The notes under the pieces are model-generated. The model worked only from the letters and a program-made list of their open reading frames with translations. It was not told the origin of the DNA and searched no databases. A stretch of 64,000 nucleotides of DNA from Onchocerca lupi. Taxonomy: Eukaryota > Nematoda > Chromadorea > Rhabditida > Onchocercidae. Shown one piece after another: positions 24,955-36,835 of the stretch. The stretch spans positions 62,001 through 126,000 of the forward strand of contig JAOVVO010000012.1 in the NCBI GenBank assembly GCA_028564675.1, read 5' to 3'. Position 1 is the stretch's first letter; each line of letters starts with the position of its first letter. The translations under genes were made by a program, and so were the position numbers.

Positions 24955-25839
24955 TTTTTATATATTCTTGTATTGTAGTTATTGTTTTAAAAAATGAAAA
25001 TATTTATTTCATGTCTCTTTTCTCAACTTGCCGTATAAATCGGTTTACGTAATCCTTTGTTCTTTTATGTAAAGATTTTATCTTACTGTTTTTCGAGACC
25101 TTTGATTTTTTACATGGCATAAGGCATCAATATATTATTTCATGAAGAACTTGGGGATTAGATTTATAGAATTGAAATGGATTTTATTTTGCTGAATAAT
25201 TAAGGAAATAGTTCTCCCTTTGTGAGCATCATTAAAGAAAAATTAGCATGCAAAATGTAATTTACACATGTTACTGAATGATAGTAAAAAATTGTATGCT
25301 GTTTTATTTGATTTTTTTTTTTTCTGATTTTCGCATATTGCATGATCGGTTTTTTTGCATTCTTGTAATCTTTAGGCACATTCAAATATGTACAAATGAA
25401 TTGATGGTTGCAATAACTAAGTAGTATCCTGGCTTAACGCCATATTTCTGAGAACTTTAAGTATTCGAAAAGACTTTAATGTGAAGGCCAAACCTTCGAA
25501 ATATAACGAAATTAAAAGGTAAAACTAAATGCCATCTCGAATCTTTTAAGAAAGTCAATGCATGCCTTATCCAGTTCAATTAAAATAATACTTTTAGAAT
25601 AGACTGGGATGTTACGGTAACGAGTGGTCCTAAGGTACTTTAAACTGGTCAGTTGATAACAGTTATATGTGGGATCGGGTCAGTTCATCACAATATTTGA
25701 TCTAATTCTTAAACCATTCGATTATGTCAACATTGAGAAACCATGCCGAGAAGAGATTAGAAGTTCCCCGAAAAATCTAATAATTATAGCCATTACTGCC
25801 ATGATGACATTTCAAGAAGTAAACATGTCGACATTCTAA

Positions 25840-25851
25840 TTTGATTTACAG
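25840..25851 (+). promoter_or_regulatory. Probable trans-splice (or 5' UTR splice) acceptor of the HIT zinc-finger gene
   Basis: TTGATTTACAG immediately precedes ACTGAACA and the ATG at 25860. A strong acceptor within ten bases of the start codon, with no visible upstream exon, is the usual look of a nematode spliced-leader site. Confidence 0.45.
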
Positions 25852-25859
25852 ACTGAACA

Positions 25860-27339
25860 ATGCAGGATGAAAGAATCTCGTGCTTGGCTTGTGGCTCATT
25901 GGATAGCTTAAATATTTGTCCAAAATGCGGTCTTGCTTATTGCTCTGTGAAGTGTTATCGAAGTAAAGGACATCGAGAATGTTCAGAAAAATTTTATCTT
26001 GAATGTATCGAGCAAGAATTGCGTCTAAAGAATAATGCACAAAACTCCCCGAAAACTTTTGAAGAATATATGAATGAACAGCTTGAAGAAGATTTCCCGA
26101 TGGATGAAAAGGTTGCAGGTATTTCGATTTTCTTCGTTTTTTTTTTCTTAAAAAAAAAAAGAAAAAAACTACTCTAAAATGATTCTTAAAAATCAGTATT
26201 CTGCTGAAAAGCTTCTGAAAGTCACAAATTCTATAATTGTTAGAATATCAGTTTAAAGATGTGCATTGATGAAACTGAAACATGTGATTTTTTTTTTCTT
26301 TTTTTGAATGATCTCTTCAAGAATTGACTAGTGCTGTCGAATTATTTGAAGCCTGTAATCGCTCAGATAAATTTAGATAGAGACTAAAATCCTACGATGA
26401 CACAAACTATTTACAGTTAATCACGGGAATAGTTTGAGTGATTCGATTGAATCTTTTGAAAATTGTAATGCATGTGATTGTTTGACATACGTCGCATTGA
26501 AACAAAATAAGGTGCTATGATCAAATTTATGAAATCAGGCCTTAGGATTTCAATATATTCCTGTTTTTGTTGTTACGGTAATTCAGAAGCTATGTGTTGC
26601 GACTTGGAATATTTGTGTATGTATCGAAATTGGGTTTGCACATCGTTATGTTACTTTGAGTTACATATAATTATATATAGCTATATGTGCATATGAGCAA
26701 AGAGTAGGAAGAATATTAGGCGGGTCAAATAATATACTAAACACACTGATAACTAATAAGAAAATCGATGAGCTTATAGGCATATTAAAAAAGTCGTCGA
26801 CCTTTGTCAATCGTATAGTGATGAAATGCGATATATAAATCGAGCAGTAATGTGGCTGTGACATTTTTGGCTTAGGATTTGCAGTTGTCTTTTACATATA
26901 AGTATAAATATATGTAAAAGTTTTTTTAAAGATTCATAATAGTCTCATGTTTCTTATAGAGATATGTAGCGATACGATCTTTCTAAAAATCTGCGTGATC
27001 CTGCTTCGTATCTCTTTCCATCAATCTTTTTCTTTCCTCGGTATTTTTTTCCAATTCATTATGTTTTTTTTAGGTAGTTGTAGTCAGATACTGGACTCAG
27101 ATGATGATGATGACGATGATAGTTATTTGGAGAAAGTAAAAGACGGATGCATTTCGGAATATCAGTCAGCTGAGGAACGTGAGTTGGATAGACAACTAAC
27201 ATTACTTGGTATTGGTACGGATAATGGAAGTCTTTTGTCATCGCTTACCGATCAGGAAAAAAAGACTTTTACTTTGTTCTATGATAAATTATTGGCACAA
27301 GAAGCTGGTCTTCATCAATCAGTTTTTGCAAAGAAGTAG
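25860..27339 (+). CDS. ZNHIT2: HIT-type zinc finger protein, ZNHIT2-like
   Basis: ZNHIT2-type proteins work with the R2TP chaperone/RUVBL system in snoRNP and snRNP assembly. Two exons join in phase (25860-26118, 27074-27339), giving 174 residues. The zf-HIT motif is at residues 8-43: CLACG, then CPKCGLAYCSVKCY, then HRECSEKFY, with the Cys/His spacing that binds two zinc ions. The second exon has an acidic run (seven Asp) and a helix with SLTDQEKKTFTLFYDKLL, which aligns with the post-finger segment of ZNHIT2. It is much shorter than human ZNHIT2 (403 residues), lacking the C-terminal half. An AATAAA at 27476-27481 follows about 140 bases past the stop, arguing that the gene really ends here. 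ZNHIT3/6 are less likely because the post-finger motif fits ZNHIT2. Confidence 0.82.
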
Positions 27340-27475
27340 AGCAATGTATATATGCGCCGATTTTTCTAAAGTTTTTGTTGATCTTGAGCTTTTAAAGGAG
27401 TAAAGGGCTTGTATAATCGTTTTAAATTTTTAAGAAAATTTATGAGGAATATTGTATTAAGAAACATTTATAAAA

Positions 27476-27481
27476 AATAAA
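27476..27481 (+). terminator. AATAAA poly(A) signal of the ZNHIT2-like gene
   Basis: First AATAAA hexamer downstream of the stop codon at 27337-27339. It is followed by a T-rich stretch. Confidence 0.55.
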
Positions 27482-28442
27482 ATATCTTGCTTGTTTTTTC
27501 CTTTCTTTCGATTTTAAAATTTCCAGAAAAAGAAATACTGATACTCACTAGTACCTTCAAATAGTTTTCATGATATAAATGCTTTTTTGTCATTTGTATT
27601 AAAATTTTTTAATTTATTTTCGAGTTTTTACAGTTTCTGTTCCAAATTATAGTAGGTCTTTTAGAGAACTGTATTTGATTATAGAATTAAGTATGTCTGT
27701 ATTGTTTATAAGTTGGATGTTTATTAGGTATATGTTTTGATACTTTGGAAATTAGAAATTATAGATCTTTTTTTTTGAAGAAAATTCTTTCGAAACCTTT
27801 TTATAAAAGCAAATTTTAATTAAGCTCATTTAGGTCCAAATCTTTAGTTTTGGCCCTAGTGAGCGTAATTAAAATTCCCAAAGCTCCCGGAATCTTTATT
27901 TAAACAGTTCATCTCAGAAGGTAAGATGGAAGATTGGATAATGCTCAAATAATGGCAAATCTTAACTCTGTTGTTCAGATATTCTGTAACGTATCTTTTT
28001 TTTTTTTTTTTTTATAAGAAGGGACGCACCATTTACCAAGATGCATTTACAAAATACTTATGAGTGATTTTATATTTGTAAGTTTGTTAGTGTATGATTC
28101 GAAATTTTTTTGCTCTTTTTTCTGAAAATTCAATAAAAATCAATTATCTATATTTGTTGTTCTATATAAACGAGTTGAGACAAGAAAATATATCGTATAT
28201 CTGCGCTTAGATTATTTAATTTAAATAGAAAGATATTGAATTTTAAAGATATTTTTTTCATGTTTAAATTTCTCTTTAAAATAGAGTTATTTTTCTCATT
28301 AACAGTGTTGGTTTTTTTTTTTTTTTTCTTAATATTATAAATATATTAAAAAGCTGTCTTCATGTTTTTTACATAAATACTCGTTCTTCATGTATGGTTT
28401 ACTGTATGATATGAAGATAGTGAATATTTCTTCTGGAAAATT
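27482..28442. other. Interval between ZNHIT2-like gene and MRPL21
   Basis: Very AT-rich with several T runs of more than ten. No exon recognised on either strand. Confidence 0.5.
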
Positions 28443-29687
28443 ATGACGTTCTATCAAGTTTTTACAATTTTAGTCATGGTAATTACTTTGCTTGGATCTT
28501 GCAAGTTACTTTTAAGGCAGACAAGTACAGTTAAGTCTTGCAAGTTGCTTTTCAAGCAAGCAAGTAGGGCTGTTAGACCAGAAATTGTTGGTACTCATAA
28601 AATAGAAAAGGTATTCTTTTTTATTGTTATTACACTTGAATTATTTGTATATGTATGTACTTTATTAAATTCGAATTTCCATCACTTTTATAAGTTTTTA
28701 ATGTTTCTGTAGGCTTCACCTGTAGTCTCAAAAACAGTGAACGTATGAACTTCAAGTTAATTAAAAGTTTAAATATTTTTTCGAAGGTGGTGGATGCAGT
28801 CGAACAGGAATGGAAGCAAGAAAATGTCCGTCTTTTTGCCATTGTGTATATTGATAAACGTCAGTTCAGAGTATCCGAAAATGATTTGATCGTTTTGTGT
28901 GATAATGTACCTTTAGATGTGGGCGACAAAATCAAATTGGAAAAGGTTTGTTTCAAAAATTACTTAAAATTAAATGATTTTTAGAGCGCATAAAAACGAA
29001 AACTTTGATGCTGCTGTTATTATTATGTTTTATCCTTTTTATTTATATGCTTGCATTCTTTTTTGTTGTTTAATTCATTAATTTTTATCAATTTTTCCTT
29101 ACTGTTTCAGCAGCTAAAAAAGCCAATGATTTGTTTTATTAAAATATTAAGAATGAATGATAACATATTATAATAGCAAAATTATATTTGGCCTAATTGT
29201 GATGTTTCTAAATTGTATATATTTCACAAAAAGTCTTCAATATTTATAATACCTACTTGAAAATTAGATCGAATCTGCTTTTGATTTTTAGGTTTTAGCA
29301 GTTGGCGGTAAAAATTTTACATTATTTGGTCGACCATTGATACATTCACCAACAGTAACAGTTAATGCTACTGTTGTCGAAAAAACGACATCTTATCCAC
29401 AGCTTAGATATCTAATGATTAATCATGCAAAAGTTCGAACTCTTCACTGTATGTTCTTCCATTACAACCAGATTTTATAATTATTATGGACAAGTCTTAT
29501 ATATTTCACAAATAAATTCTTCTGTCTGTGAAATTTTTTTGAAAAATCCCTTAAAATTGATAATCTAAACTAATTATACACTTGCCAAATTTCTATGTCA
29601 ACTTTACTTCCGAGTTTTTCAGGGATGAGTCGTGAAACGACGATACTAAGGATAAATGACATTAAAATCGATAGGAAGGACATTTAA
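28443..29687 (+). CDS. mrpl-21: Mitochondrial large-subunit ribosomal protein bL21m (MRPL21)
   Basis: Five exons join in phase: 28443-28610, 28713-28742, 28787-28945, 29292-29448 and 29623-29687, giving 192 residues. The bL21 fold is clear: FAIVYIDKRQFRVSENDLIV, VGDKIKLEKVLAVGG, NFTLFGRPLI, VNATVVEKTTSYPQ, and the terminal strand TILRINDIKI that matches the metazoan form (TVLRINSIEI). The amino end is hydrophobic and basic, as expected for a mitochondrial presequence. A second in-frame Met lies at 28476. Within the presequence a 39-base unit is duplicated in tandem (28497-28535 and 28536-28574), giving SCKLLLRQTSTVK then SCKLLFKQASRAV. Convergent with the small unknown gene at 29842-30297. 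Confidence 0.93.
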
Positions 29688-29841
29688 TCGTGTGATTTTT
29701 TGTTTGTGCATATTTTGTTAAGTTTTAAATTGGACAAAAAAAAAAAACAGACTCAAGTATGACGACAATTTTCGAACAAAAAGGGAAAAATGCAATTTGT
29801 TTGTAAAATTAATTTAACGAAACAAATGGTAATTCTTGTAT

Positions 29842-30297
29842 TTAAGATCTAGATCGCCCATCTGATGATGGATATTCTAAATGGTCGATGCAACATCTCA
29901 TTTTCTTGTCCAGATTAACATATGGAACTATGAATAAAAATTTTGGTGTGTCGATACTCTCTTGTAATTTATATATTGAAAGACGAAGGACTTGATTTTC
30001 GGAAAAGTGTACAGATATGTCGGCAAAAAATTTTGATGCAGTTGCAAACATTTTTGTGTGTATTTGCTGAGGATTAGAAAAAGAAAAAAAAATCAGGAAA
30101 AGAAAAATTTAGAGGAGGTGATTTGTAACAAAGACGGGTTCACTATTCCTATAAAAGCGTTTCATTTAACCCAAATTAACCAGTTCCATCCGTATATCTT
30201 TGTACCAATTTTCTTTTGTCTTTTTTTCGTGAACAATTTTGACGTTGACATGAAAAAAAGATGCATTCCATCTTTCACAATAGTTTTTACTTCGTAG
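29842..30297 (-). CDS. Small unrecognised protein gene
   Basis: A minus-strand open frame ends at 29842 and contains FFADISVHFSENQVLRLSIY, LFIVPYVNLDKKMRCCID and HLEYPSSDGRSRS. Composition and codon use look coding. A CTCAG acceptor lies 15 bases before its first Met. An upstream exon beginning at an ATG near 30270 (MECIFFSCQRQNC..., Cys- and Lys-rich) ends in phase 0 at a GTACAA donor and would join in phase, giving about 96 residues. If not used, the acceptor may be a trans-splice site and the product 69 residues. I recognise no domain. A hydrophobic open frame further upstream (30669-30478) could be another exon but no phase-compatible junction was found. Confidence 0.45.
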
Positions 30298-30776
30298 CGC
30301 CGAAAGTTATGCATTAGTTTAATCTCTTATATCAGTGTTTAATGATTACATAGCAACAATACTGTATTTTCCGCAATACATTAAGCTTTGTGCATAAATC
30401 TCTAGAAGTATAATAAGAAAAACTGAAAGATCAAAATTGGAAATGAATTTCATTCCTTAATCTTTTTCATAAGTTATTTATATGATTTGATTACTTGATG
30501 TCTCCGTCAAGATTATTTCAAGATTACTTGTTCGAGAGTGCTTGGTAGTGTTACTAGTTTGAAACCTCGTCATAACTACATCCTTATTAGTACCGCTTAT
30601 CAGTGTAATCACTATTGCTAGCATTAGAGCAGTTAGTACAATTATGGTGACCACTACGATGATAATCACTATTAATCTAATTTGAATTTAAAGCGTTTCA
30701 AATCAATTTAATTAAAGTATTTCAAAGTACATAAAGTTCTCATGAAATAATTTACTAATTGATAAACGAACAGGGA

Positions 30777-33132
30777 ATGTCTGTGGAAAATGCAACACTG
30801 GGAACGATTGTATTTTCTGGTGCAACACTCCTCATTTGCTTGCTAGCGATCGGAGCGATACATAGGGATGTTACGTCTATTTGGGCTGAATTAGATTCGG
30901 AAATTGATTCTTTCAAGGTCTGAAACTTTTGTTCAAAACTTTTCTGATGCCAAAAAGCTGCATAATAGAAACTGTCGATCACGTTCATTTAGGTTAAAAC
31001 GGATGATTTGTGGAAAGAAATGATTGGTCTTGGCGCTGGTACCCCATCAAATCGCTTACGTCGTCAGAACAGTTACAATAGTTACGACAAAACTAAAAAA
31101 AGTAATAACGGTTACGATAGCGGCAGTAGTAGTAGCTACGATAGTTCATCTAGTGGTAACGGTGACAGTGGTTACGATAGCTCATCGAACACTGGCAATG
31201 GTGGATACGATTCTGGGGGAACGAATTACGGTGACGTACCGCCAACAGTAGTCAACGAACAGTACAATAATCCATACAATGTAAATCCAAGAGAAGGTGA
31301 CCTTTTTTGTTTTTCGCTAGAATTTTCATAATGAATAATATAGCTGCAAATGAAATAAGAATAAATATTTTGCTAGGAGAATATTGATCTTTTGTAGTTT
31401 TCAAGAGAAATTTAAACTTAAAAAAGGCAATCGACAAAAGTTCAAACACATTTTAATGAGAAGCAGAGGCTGCAATATTTTGTCTTGAACTATAATAAAT
31501 TCAGTTTTGAGACCAAAAAACTTTTTTTCATTATTTTTGTGAATTTATTCACAATAATATATAAACTTTTGCAAAAGAATCATTCAAGTAGCGCCTAGCA
31601 AAATAAATAAAGAACGAGGCTCGTTTGAAACCGAAATCTATTCGAAAGGTTTCGCCCCAAGCAGTGCACGAACGACAGGTGTAAATGACAATACTCATGG
31701 GAAACCACCTGGTATCGGAATTTCGGTCTCACCGTCTCACGGTTCCGCCGGTCAACCTGGACAACAGTTTCGTCCATTCAGTGGTTCATTTATACCTCCA
31801 GGTTTCCCAAAAAGTGGCTGGTGTGGTATGTTCTTCATTCTCATTTTTCAGTTTTGCTTTTTAATTTTAAAATCCATTTATTTTAAACTTAAATTTTCTT
31901 CAATTAAATCTTTTAACCGTTCATCAAAACTTCAGAATTTAACAGAACTTAAAATTTCTCACTTTGAAATAGATAATGAAACATTTATTTTCGAACTTGT
32001 CAAATATAAACTCTTAGTTGACGAAATCGGAAGATTTGATAAAGTCAACTTTTTTGTTTCTTCATGTTCCTTGAAATTAAACTTTTTCTAAGAGATTTCG
32101 CTGAGACAGAGATCCGGAAATTTCAGTGTGCAGTTTGGAAAATACTTGTCCTCCTGGTCCACCAGGACCGAAAGGTGAAAAAGGTGTTGATGGCGAAAAT
32201 GGAATCCCTGGTAAAGATGGTATGGATGGAATTGATGCAGAAGACATTCAACAAGAAGGTCCATCTGGATGTTTCAATTGTCCGGAAGGTCCACCCGGTC
32301 CTCCAGGACCTCCTGGTCGACCGGGTATCCGTGGTCAACGTGGCCCGAAAGGTGCACCAGGTTTTCCTGGTCGTGATGGAAATCCAGGACCGCCAGGCGA
32401 TATTGGCCCACCAGGACCACCAGGTACTTTTTCCACATTTCGAATTCTCGCAAATTTTCTGGATACTGATTTCTAGCAATATTTGATTTGATTGATAGGA
32501 TTGGATGGTAAGCCCGGAGAACCTGGAGAAAAGGGTGCTGATACCGAAAAAGTTGTTGGACGAAAAGGCAATCGTGGCCCACCAGGTGACCAAGGTCCTG
32601 AAGGACCGCCTGGAGACAAAGGCAAAGATGCACTACCAGGAGAACCAGGTCCTGAGGGACCTCCAGGACAACTAGGTTTCCAGGGACCACAAGGCAGTGA
32701 TGGTGAAGCAGGTCCGGAAGGTCCACCTGGAAATCCTGGCAAAGATGCTGAGGTTCGTTTCATAGAACTTAAAACAAATAACGAAATAAATTCTATTAGT
32801 TTGTTGTTCATTAAAATTCATCTCAGATTTGATTTTGAAGTTTGCTGAATCACTGAATTCATTACGATTAAACTCTTGTAGTCATTTTTTTCTATGAAAT
32901 TAATTTCATGGTTTATGAAATCTTGAGATTTTAGTACTGTCCATGTCCGGAGCGTGAAAATTCTAATGCTCGTCGGCTACGCTTTGGCTCTGGAAAAAAT
33001 GATGATCGTGAGAGCAAATCGGAAGATGTACGATCGGATGAAGAAAGTGGACGGTTCGGAAAAACCGATTATGAAAATCCTGAGGATAGCGATAAAGATA
33101 AAGAATATAAATCGCGACGTACGCTAGTGTAA
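30777..33132 (+). CDS. Cuticle collagen with Tyr/Ser/Gly-rich insert
   Basis: Secreted collagen of the nematode exoskeleton. Six exons join in phase: 30777-30917, 30993-31296, 31589-31825, 32127-32423, 32499-32752 and 32935-33132, giving 476 residues. Residues 1-55 form the cuticle-collagen N domain with one membrane segment (TLLICLLAIGAI). A subtilisin-type cleavage site RLRR lies at 68-71. Then comes an unusual insert with repeated GYDS/SYDS units (about 72-130) and a Pro/Gly/Ser-rich stretch. The Gly-X-Y part is in three blocks separated by Cys-containing breaks (SLENTCPP, SGCFNCPEG), ending at YCPCPERE. A charged tail (Asp/Glu/Lys/Arg-rich) closes the protein. It is larger than the typical cuticle collagen of about 300 residues, nearer to the blister/roller-type long collagens; I do not assign an orthologue. 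AATAAA follows at 33478. Confidence 0.92.
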
Positions 33133-33601
33133 AACTAACACTGTAATCGTAGTATTTAAAAAAAAAAAAAAATTTTCTTTCCAGACATCTTTTCATCTTT
33201 TTTATGCATATCATGAGAGTTCACTTCATAAAGTATTCCAATGATTCGTTCCAAATATAAGTTCCCATGTGTATTTCAATCTTTTCAAGATTATTTGACC
33301 TACTGACCTACCAGGAAATATTTTTTACAACTAGTAGAAGCAGTAATACGTTCATGAAATTCAAGAAAATGAGAAAAAAAAATCAATTGATGCATTTATC
33401 TTTGTGTATTGAACAAATTGGGACTAATTCATTTATTAAATCATTTGTTTAAAATTCCATTTTGTTTTATTTGTTGCAATAAAATTAGGACTAATTCATT
33501 TGTTAAAATTTTTGTTTTACTGCTAACTGCAAAAAAAAATTTTTGATTTTGATTTGAGTAAATTGGACAGTCACTCGAAAATGTCAATAGTTTATTATTG
33601 G

Positions 33602-36600
33602 TTAACTTTTAAACACCAAATCATCGATCACTTTCTTTCGTTTTCTTAATGGACAATTTATTTCGAAATAATCCACAATATCTATATTTTCTTTTACAAG
33701 AAGATTCCCTTGCGTTTGTCTATTCTCACTATTTAGGATACAATTCTGTTCCAATTCCTGAAAAACTATCATTTCTGCTTTATTTAACTAAATCATTAAT
33801 ATATTTACACGTTGCGAACTTCATTGTTCACGTACGGGTACGTGAACAGTGTAGATTTGAAGAATTCATAGTAATTGCGTTTTGAAATTCTTCGCTATTA
33901 CCATTACATGATAGGTTTTTTCTTTTAAAATGACTGTTTACCTCATAGAAATATATAACACTAGTACAGTTTGTCCCAAATAATTGCCGTGATTTCAAGC
34001 AATTTTCGAAGCATTCTATAGATGATTGTGCTGTAACTACGACTTCTGCAAATCCAACCAATAACATTTGCGGGAATCGACTCACACTTTGACATTCGCT
34101 GCTACAAAATATTTTCGAAATTTAGAGATCAAAAAAAAGACAGCATTCAATAAGATGACATCTTCACAATAAATGGGGAGAATCATCACATACAGGAGAA
34201 ATTATCACCTCATTAAATTATCATTTATACAAATTTTCTCGTAATAGCTCGTATAGAAATCTTGTTTGAGTTGTCTGGTACCCCTCGGTATTGCTACTTC
34301 GCCAAATAAACTACAGCCATTCTCATTATAATCAAAAGAAAGACATCCGAATGCATCTTTTTTATCATCCTGTAATTTCATATTTATCTATGATGGAAAG
34401 AAGCAGGAGTTTTTTTCAAAATTAAAATTTTTAAGATCTAGACAAAAGCATTATTAATTGTGATTTGTTCGCATGAATAGAACTTTTCGCATAAATTGAA
34501 CTTTTAATAGAACGTTTTGTCATAAATAGAATAAATAGAACTTCTTTTTTTACTTCCAAATAGTTTTGAATCTAATTAACACAATGGCTGATATAGCCAT
34601 TGTTTACTATGAAATTTAATTTCACTTTTGAAATAATATTTTAACTTTAATCAGGTTACTAGTTTAACTGAAAGAATTTTCGTTCATTTGAACTAAAATT
34701 AGAAATCGAAATGAACGAACGATATTACTGGTGCATGCATCGCTGCATGCATCCAAATTATAACCCTTCAGATCTACCCGATTGGCACTGTCAAGTTTAA
34801 ATCCTTGAGTTTCCAAAAACTTCGCAACTTTGCCTTTTTCACAAATTTCCTGATTCGTATTTTTCGATGTTAAATCATTCAATAGTTCCATACTACTAAG
34901 CTCTCTGCCTAGAAATTTGAATTTATTACCAACAATAAAATTAATTTCAACTAATTTGGCCACCATGAAGTCCTTGCAACGATTCCTTTTTTGAAATTTA
35001 AAAAAAAATTTTCAAAAATTTTTTTTAAATTTTTAAAAAATTTAATTTTTTTTTTTGAAAAAATAAGAATAACTTCGTAAAACTACTTGTTTTCTTCGAT
35101 TCCCTTGCATATTTCAAATCACATCCATCTGCGAAAGTTGGCTCTAAGTATAAATGTTCATAGTATTTGAGCAACCTATGGAAAAAAAAAAAAAGAAATA
35201 TGAAGTTAACTTTCCAGATCGAAGAATTTTAAATTATATACTACATTTCAATAAACTCACTCTGACCTAATGATTTAGTCGATCAAAATCTAAAAGTAAA
35301 AATGAATAAACTAATTTTAGGATAATCCCGTCGCAAAAAATATCTAACGAAAAAGTTAGAAACTTACTTTGCCGGTAGTTGATCACCTTGATGAGTAAAA
35401 AAATCGCAAATCTGAAGATGAATTGATTTGAGAAACTTGAAATTTCTTGCAATATCTTCCGAACCATTATTTCTAATTCAATTGACAGAATACTGCATTT
35501 CTTTCGAAGAAGTAATTAATTTTTCGGAAAAAGTAGCTAATATTGGGAGAGCATTTATATTTCGAACATGCAGAAATTTTAAATTTTCAAAATATGTTTT
35601 TCTGAAAATTTGAAAAGATACCTTATCAGCAAAATCATACACGAATGAACGACAACTGTAAATGCCGTTTTGCGATTGCATGCATCGTTGCTTGCATTTT
35701 TCTAACTGCATGTTGGATCGTCGTTCATATGGTTGTGCATTGATAACAATGCTTTCGTTGTAGACTCGAAAACATACATCACCTGGAAAAGATATTTCAA
35801 CATTTATGATACGAAAATTGAAATAAAAATGAAGAAAATTCGCTGCAAGACTGGTTTCGAGTAATTTTGAGGTTCTGACAAGTTCATAAACCTTGTGTTG
35901 CAATTTGAAAACCCATCTCTTCGAGCATTTTTCCTGAATTATGCTTGTTTATCGAGGGAATGTGAAAGTATAAATACTAGAGATGGAATTACGAATAGTT
36001 ATGTACTTAGATCCGGCGCTCCAATGATCAGATCACGTTGTTGATCGGACGACATAAATTTCTCAGTAGTAGAGAGCTGAAATTTTGTTTTAATAGTACG
36101 CGGTTTTCGTCCACGCTGCAGTCTTTTATTATTGGAAACTTTTATCAACAAGTTCATTTTCTAATTGGAAATTGAATTTTTTTTTTAATTCGAAAAACTG
36201 AATTTATAATCACTTTTTTGCGAAGATAATGAAAAAAGCGCTTTATGAATTAATTTCAGGCTTAATTTTTTTATGCATTTAATTTTCATTTAAACAAATA
36301 TTGTACTTTAACTTCAACTTACTTTTTTATCCTTTTTCAAGTATTCTCGATGTATGTGTTCAGCATCATTTGCTTTCTTTGATACAATTTCGGTGGAAAT
36401 ATTGTTTTCAAATTCCTCTCTACGTCTTTTTTCCGCACTATATATTTTAGTTTTTGAAAAGAATGAAATTTCGAACTTTTTAAAATGTAAAAATTTTTGA
36501 GATTAAATAATAAATGAACAATTTAAATTTTACATGCATTCAGTTTAATTAAAATCGGTTCACATCCTTTCTCGATAAAATATTACCTCTGTCGCCATTT

Positions 36601-36646
36601 TACCACATAGAAATGATATCACAGCAAATATGAAAATTTTCATCAT
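33602..36646 (-). CDS. Secreted protein with three PAN/apple domains
   Basis: Starts with MMKIFIFAVISFLCG, a signal peptide. A charged linker follows (KRREEFENNISTEIVSKK, RGRKPRTIKTKF). PAN 1 contains CFRVYNES and LEKCKQRCMQ, ending near ADGCDLKY. PAN 2 contains CEKGKVAKFLETQGFKLDSA, YNLDACSDACTSN and FGCLSFDYNENGC, ending at EKICI. PAN 3 contains SSECQSVSRFPQMLLVGFAE, CFENCLKSRQ and, in the last exon, QNCILNSE and VDYFEINCP. Firm exons are 35782-35622, about 35410-35362, about 35180-35092, 34908 to about 34710, 34369-34209, 34101-33942 and 33757-33602. The joins of the first three exons (36646 to about 36000) are uncertain in phase. No ZP domain is present, unlike NOAH-1/2 and LET-653, which share the PAN type. 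Probably an apical extracellular-matrix component, consistent with the adjacent collagen. Confidence 0.8.
33825..33848. repeat. Perfect 11-bp palindrome with two-base centre
   Basis: TGTTCACGTAC, GG, GTACGTGAACA. Each arm contains an ACGTA/TACGTG core resembling hypoxia-factor or bHLH sites. It lies in the last intron of the PAN gene (33758-33941). No function is shown. Confidence 0.7.
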
Positions 36647-36835
36647 TTGCGGAAGTCACACTAATAAATAAATCAAATTTAAAGATTGAAATTTTCAAAG
36701 TGATTTAAAGATTAAAATTTTAAAGAGAGCCGCACTTATTCTGATTTCGATCCATGAAATCCTGACTTTCGTTTTCATCTTTATCGCATGCGCACTTTTT
36801 TATGGATATGAGTGCAAGAAAGTAAAAACAGAGCC

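Noticed and set aside
26661..26864. Minus-strand frame inside the ZNHIT2-like intron
   Set aside because: Low coding character and no supporting splice sites; lies within the intron 26119-27073.
30478..30669. Minus-strand frame with a hydrophobic segment upstream of the small unknown gene
   Set aside because: Could be a signal-anchor exon, but no donor in the right phase joins it to 30297-29842; kept only as a remark.
32123..32811. Long antisense open frames across the collagen
   Set aside because: Shadows of the Gly-X-Y repeat, whose GGN-CCN codons leave the opposite strand open.
34985..35070. Long A/T palindromic tract in the PAN gene
   Set aside because: Only A and T runs, so the self-complementarity is expected from composition.
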